NCBI GenBank assembly: GCA_020630575.1
Contig: JAHDBD010000011.1
Location: 105,247-169,246 of the forward strand
Reading direction: 5' to 3'
Source of the DNA: Bernardetia sp.
GTDB lineage: Bacteria > Bacteroidota > Bacteroidia > Cytophagales > Bernardetiaceae
DNA length: 64,000 bases
The notes beneath the pieces were generated by a model. It did no database searches. It was not told the DNA's origin and was given only the letters and a program-made list of their open reading frames with translations. Both the position numbers and the translations under genes were made by a program. Shown here piece after piece: positions 60,579-64,000 of this stretch (the stretch's first letter is position 1; each line of letters opens with the position of its first letter).

Positions 60579-61481
60579 ATGCACATTCACAAAATAAATT
60601 CAAACTTACAAGAACACCAAAGTTTCCTAGCTCAAAACCGAAAAGATCCAATTACTGGAGATTCTATTTCAGAAGGCGATGAGGTAGTTTTTTGTGCAGG
60701 TTGTAAATCTGTTTTTTTGAGAGATACATGGGAGTATTTGGGAAAACAGCATTGTGAGCAGTACGAAACATTAGGCAAATTTCCTATTCAAAAAGAAATT
60801 CGTTTAAAGGTAGAAGATACTGTTTTGTTTTATACTGCGCTACCAAAATCAGGGAAATCTCAAACGAGTATTCCAAGAAAAGCAAAAAAAGAACCTTGGA
60901 TGAAGAAATCTCAAAATATATCTCCTTACCAAGAGGTTTTGCATCATCCTTTTATGAAGTTTGGTAAAATTGCTGCTTTTTTATTGTTTTACGTCCTATT
61001 TGTCTCAAAACTAAACTCCTCTTTTTTTCCATTAATTTACGTGCCTTTTATATTAGAAGCTATGATTTGGATACATGATTGGCACTATGGAAAAAAAATA
61101 GAATCTGTCTATCAACATTTTAAAAATAATACATTTTATATTACCAAAAAATCAGTCGGTTTTTCAACTCAATATGGAATAAGTGAGTTTGTATTGCCAG
61201 CCGAACAAATAAATGAAATCGTGTTTCATGAGAAAGATAATTTTTTGTCAAATAGCTATTGTCAGATATATTATCAAAAAGATGGAATGATTAAAGATTT
61301 AAAATTCAATATAGATAGTGGTATTTTTACTAATTCTAGTACTCTTATTTCAGCTCTCAACTCTTTGTCTATCAATCGTAATGTGCCTGTGCGCATAGAA
61401 AGCCAAAGAGAAAATACATTATTTTACGTAAACAAAATGATTGCAAATGGAAATTCTAATTTTCTGATTTCAAATCGATAA
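60579..61481 (+). CDS. Zinc-motif and membrane protein, second tandem paralogue
   Basis: A 300-residue paralogue of the preceding gene: MHIHKINSNLQEHQSFLAQN, then RKDPITGDSISEGDEVVFCA, the CAGC and HCEQ residues, two membrane helices (KIAAFLLFYVLFVSKL; FPLIYVPFILEAMIWI) and TFYITKKSVGFSTQYGISEF in the PH-like part. The DNA of the first 200 nt is far more similar between the copies than the remainder, pointing to selection on the zinc part or to gene conversion. Function unknown. Confidence 0.65.
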   Translation: MHIHKINSNLQEHQSFLAQNRKDPITGDSISEGDEVVFCAGCKSVFLRDTWEYLGKQHCEQYETLGKFPIQKEIRLKVEDTVLFYTALPKSGKSQTSIPRKAKKEPWMKKSQNISPYQEVLHHPFMKFGKIAAFLLFYVLFVSKLNSSFFPLIYVPFILEAMIWIHDWHYGKKIESVYQHFKNNTFYITKKSVGFSTQYGISEFVLPAEQINEIVFHEKDNFLSNSYCQIYYQKDGMIKDLKFNIDSGIFTNSSTLISALNSLSINRNVPVRIESQRENTLFYVNKMIANGNSNFLISNR

Positions 61482-61536
61482 TCAATTTAATTTGTTATAT
61501 TCAAACTAAAAAATAATCACAAATTTATCACAACTC

Positions 61537-62847
61537 ATGAAAAAAATAACTTGTCAATGTATCTTTATATTTCTTTCTGTTTTTTATTGCCAAACTGTTT
61601 TTGCACAAAATAATTTTCTCTATAAAAGAGAACTAAAAGGAATACAGCAAAGCAATCAGACAGAATGGTACAAAATAAATGTACCTATCGAAGTCATAGA
61701 AAAAATAAATACTGATTTTTCAGATATTCGAATTTTTGGTGTAACTAATTCTGATACATTAGAAGCTCCATTTCTCACTAGAAAAATAATGCAAAAATCT
61801 GAAAATCAGAAAGTTGATTTTAATATAATTAATTCTTCCAAAAAAGATAATGCCTATTTTTTTACTTTAGAAAAAGATAACACTACACGCCAAGAAGAAG
61901 CGACAAACTTAATCAAATTAGATTTTGAAAATACTAATTTTGATTGGAGAGTAACATTAGAAGGAAGTCAAAACCAAAACGAATGGTTCGAAATTTTGAA
62001 TGATTATCGCATTGTTTCTATCCAAAATGAATTTACAGAATATAAATTTACACGCCTTATATTTCCAAACTCAAAATACAAGTATTATAGAATTAAGTTA
62101 TCAGATAAATCTGAAAAACAAAGTAAAAATGGTTTTAAGAATAATGAACCAAAGCTGAATTCAGCAAGCGTTTTTTTACAAAAAACAATAGAAGGAAATT
62201 TTGAAGGTTTAGAAATTATTTCTAAAAATATTGAAGTAAATAAAGATAAAAAACAAACTATAATTGATATAGAATTAACTCATTCTGTTCCTATTGATTT
62301 TCTTTCTTTAGAAGTAAAAAATGATTTTGATTATTACAGAAATATTCAAATTAAATATTTGTTAGACAGTACCATAACTGAGAAAGGTGTGATTTATAAT
62401 TTTGTTACGCTTCATACAAGTACACTTTCATCGATAGAAAAACAAAATGGTAGTTCAAGTTTTTTTATCAATTCTAATGAAAAATCTAAAAAATATCAAA
62501 TCATTATTGATAATCAAGACAATCAGCCATTAGATATTGGACAACTAGAAATTAAAGGTTATATCAATCAGATTTTTACACGAGTGAGTCCGAGTGACAA
62601 AGCAATTTCTTATTTTTTAATGTATGGAAATGAAAGATTGCAAAAACCTAATTATGATATTGTTCGTTTTCAAAATACAATTCCTACTGATGTCACTTTG
62701 TTAGAATTGGATTCGGAACAGAAAATACCACAAAAAGAAGTAGAAAAAGTAACACCACTTTTTGAAAATTCGCTTTGGTTGTGGTTACTTATGGGAACAA
62801 TTATTTTAGTTTTGACAGTCTTTACTTTCAAAATGATGAAAAAATAA
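61537..62847 (+). CDS. DUF3999-like exported membrane protein
   Basis: A 436-residue protein with signal peptide (FIFLSVFYCQTVFAQ) and a C-terminal membrane helix (LWLWLLMGTIILVLTVFTFK) followed by a basic tail. The body matches the DUF3999 outline: YKRELKGIQQSNQTEWYKIN, TDFSDIRIFGVTNSDTLEAP, then repeating galactose-binding-like beta domains (FDWRVTLEGSQNQNEWFEIL; YYRIKLSD). It is probably a periplasmic carbohydrate- or peptide-binding protein anchored at the C-terminus. The role is unknown. Confidence 0.72.
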   Translation: MKKITCQCIFIFLSVFYCQTVFAQNNFLYKRELKGIQQSNQTEWYKINVPIEVIEKINTDFSDIRIFGVTNSDTLEAPFLTRKIMQKSENQKVDFNIINSSKKDNAYFFTLEKDNTTRQEEATNLIKLDFENTNFDWRVTLEGSQNQNEWFEILNDYRIVSIQNEFTEYKFTRLIFPNSKYKYYRIKLSDKSEKQSKNGFKNNEPKLNSASVFLQKTIEGNFEGLEIISKNIEVNKDKKQTIIDIELTHSVPIDFLSLEVKNDFDYYRNIQIKYLLDSTITEKGVIYNFVTLHTSTLSSIEKQNGSSSFFINSNEKSKKYQIIIDNQDNQPLDIGQLEIKGYINQIFTRVSPSDKAISYFLMYGNERLQKPNYDIVRFQNTIPTDVTLLELDSEQKIPQKEVEKVTPLFENSLWLWLLMGTIILVLTVFTFKMMKK

Positions 62848-62852
62848 ACTTT

Positions 62853-62892
62853 AAATCCTCGTTTGATGGTTATAAACCTCAACGACGGTTAC
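62853..62892. repeat. Palindromic repeat family 2
   Basis: CCTCGTTTGATGG...AACCTCAACGACGG, an inverse-orientation relative of 44595-44637. It lies directly between two genes of the same strand. Confidence 0.5.
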
Positions 62893-62902
62893 AAATAAAA
62901 TT

Positions 62903-63412
62903 ATGGAAAAAACACTTAATAAAGTAGTCAATTCGTCAGTCGTTACCTTTGATTTGGAAGATTTATATCCAAAAGGGGAAAGAATCACGTATGATTTGAA
63001 AATTAATCTTTTTCAAGAACTTATTTTGAGAGAAAAAGATTTTAGAGAGTTTGTCAAAAATCATGATTGGAAACAATATGAAGGAAAGTTTGTAAATATA
63101 ATTTGTTCAGTAGATGCGATTGTTCCTATGTGGGCATTTATGGTTGTTGTATCAAATATTCAACCTTATGCCGAAAAAGTAGTTATAGGAACAAGCGAAG
63201 AACTGGAAAGCGAACTTTATAGAGATATTTTTCAAACTTTTGATTGGCAACAATTCGAACAATCAAAAGTTGTTATCAAAGGATGTAGCAAAATTCAGAT
63301 TCCGAATTATGTCTATGGAGAAGTTACTCGCAGACTTGCACCTATTGCAAAACTGATTATGTTTGGTGAGGCGTGTAGTAGTGTTCCTGTTTATAAGAAA
63401 CCTAAAAAATAA
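62903..63412 (+). CDS. DUF2480 family protein
   Basis: A 169-residue cytoplasmic protein. The pattern KVVNSSVVTFDLEDLYPKGE, LFQELILREKDFREFVKNHD, VNIICSVDAIVPMWAFMVV and WQQFEQSKVVIKGCSKIQIP is the Bacteroidota-specific DUF2480 family. No function is known. The stop codon overlaps a word-like tandem repeat that is identical to the one near 19.1 kb. Confidence 0.88.
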   Translation: MEKTLNKVVNSSVVTFDLEDLYPKGERITYDLKINLFQELILREKDFREFVKNHDWKQYEGKFVNIICSVDAIVPMWAFMVVVSNIQPYAEKVVIGTSEELESELYRDIFQTFDWQQFEQSKVVIKGCSKIQIPNYVYGEVTRRLAPIAKLIMFGEACSSVPVYKKPKK

Positions 63413-63441
63413 TTACGAATTACGAATTAAAAATTACGAAT
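63411..63441. repeat. Word-like tandem repeat ATTACGA, copy 2
   Basis: 31 nt identical to 19085-19115. It starts within the stop codon of the DUF2480 gene. Confidence 0.6.
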
Positions 63442-63545
63442 ATTTCAGTTAAAACGAATTGTGTGCCTGTAAATTTATAGTTTTTGAATCGTACAAAGCA
63501 TTTTTTATTATCTCATTTTTTTAATCATAAATTTCAATTTTTATT

Positions 63546-63761
63546 ATGACACATTTCAAAGGAAAAGTAGTTTATCAAGATTTAGAAGGTGGTTTTTGGG
63601 GAATTGTTGCCGAAGACGGCACAGAGTACAAACCTGAAAATTTAGCTCCTGAATTTCAAAAAGAAGGCTTAAAAGTAGAAGTAAAAGCTGAAGAAGCTAT
63701 GGGGTTTGGTATCTTTATGTGGGGAACACCTATACAAATCAAGGAATGTAAAAAAATATAG
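63546..63761 (+). CDS. Small conserved Bacteroidota-type protein
   Basis: A 71-residue protein (KGKVVYQDLEGGFWGIVAED; EGLKVEVKAEEAMGFGIFMW; GTPIQI). It reads like a compact five-stranded barrel with the pattern VVYxDLEGGFWGIxxxDG, which I recall from small proteins in Bacteroidota, often lipoprotein-like but here without a signal. Function unknown. A good terminator follows. Confidence 0.7.
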   Translation: MTHFKGKVVYQDLEGGFWGIVAEDGTEYKPENLAPEFQKEGLKVEVKAEEAMGFGIFMWGTPIQIKECKKI

Positions 63762-63813
63762 ATTTGTCTAGTTCTGAAATAGTGTTACAGGTTTTTAGAT
63801 AAATTAAATATAT

Positions 63814-63850
63814 ATCAGGCAGTCTTTAGATTGTCTGATTTTTCTTTTTT
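63814..63850 (+). terminator. Terminator after the small conserved gene
   Basis: ATCAGGCAGTC-TTTA-GATTGTCTGAT (with two G-T pairs) followed by TTTTCTTTTTT. Confidence 0.8.
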
Positions 63851-63887
63851 ATAGGTTCTTATTTGAATATTTTCCTCTTTATGGGTT

Positions 63888-63925
63888 TGTTTGTCGTGGT
63901 GTTTGCATGTAGAGCGACCAATGAG
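63888..63925. repeat. Palindromic repeat family 1, degenerate copy h
   Basis: TTTGTCGTGGTGTTTGCATG followed by TAGAGCGACCAA aligns with copy f, with several mismatches that weaken pairing. Confidence 0.35.
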
Positions 63926-64000
63926 GTCTTTCTGTGTTATAAATTTCGGTAGTGTAATTTAATGAGTGATTTGTTTTCTTATTTATTTTCACATTTTTCT

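Overview
The window is AT-rich bacterial chromosome with dense gene packing, almost no Shine-Dalgarno sequences, and several TAnnTTTG-type -7 elements. It encodes a type IX secretion C-terminal sorting domain, many Bacteroidota-restricted families (DUF2480, DUF3999, LVIVD lipoproteins, a subclass A2 beta-lactamase) and lipoproteins of Bacteroidota style. This indicates Bacteroidota, most likely a Cytophagales relative. A Bernardetia/Flexibacter-like genus is my guess, not something the sequence proves. I see no rRNA, tRNA, CRISPR array, prophage or intact insertion sequence.

Layout. 1-1.6 kb: end of an exopolysaccharide export operon (partial Wzc/Wzz-type protein and a Wza-type lipoprotein), transcribed leftward from a good Bacteroidota-type promoter. 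2.2-7.6 kb: a methyltransferase-like protein with a NosL-like copper lipoprotein, HMG-CoA synthase, an NfeD-like membrane protein and alanine dehydrogenase. 7.7-19.1 kb (minus): a T9SS-exported LRR/Ig protein, complex I subunit NuoI with a long lysine-rich tail, a 1402-residue protein with three TIR domains, FtsE, a SUKH-like protein and two hypothetical proteins. 19.3-25.6 kb (plus): two tandem TPR-membrane class III adenylate cyclases followed by a metallo-beta-lactamase/cyclic-nucleotide-binding fusion, which form a coherent cAMP module. 25.6-29.2 kb: accessory genes (a divergent SF1 helicase, an XRE regulator and a GNAT acetyltransferase) around a palindrome-rich spacer.

29.3-38.6 kb: 2-oxoacid dehydrogenase E2, DUF2147, a UPF1/IGHMBP2-like helicase, NuoJ apart from the other nuo genes, an unknown Cys-containing polytopic protein, and an NtrC-like response regulator lacking its DNA-binding domain. 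38.6-41.8 kb: an insertion-sequence remnant with preserved inverted repeats, a BamE-like lipoprotein and IlvE. 41.9-53 kb: class A2 beta-lactamase, a class II-like PRPP synthetase, LVIVD lipoproteins, CIA30, DprA, DoxX, DUF1294 and a membrane-anchored subtilisin. 53.9-63.8 kb: CtpA-type protease, YyaL-type thioredoxin/glycosidase-like protein, a SprB-repeat/cytochrome c lipoprotein, RdgB, two tandem zinc-motif membrane paralogues, DUF3999, DUF2480 and a small conserved protein.

The most interesting material is (1) the triple-TIR/beta-propeller/polytopic membrane protein, (2) the cyclase-cyclase-MBL/CNB cluster, (3) several dispersed palindromic repeat families whose arms vary while pairing is kept, one copy lying inside a coding sequence, and (4) two genes for exported proteins whose reading frames break at 8-nt homopolymer tracts, which are candidates for slippage or assembly error.
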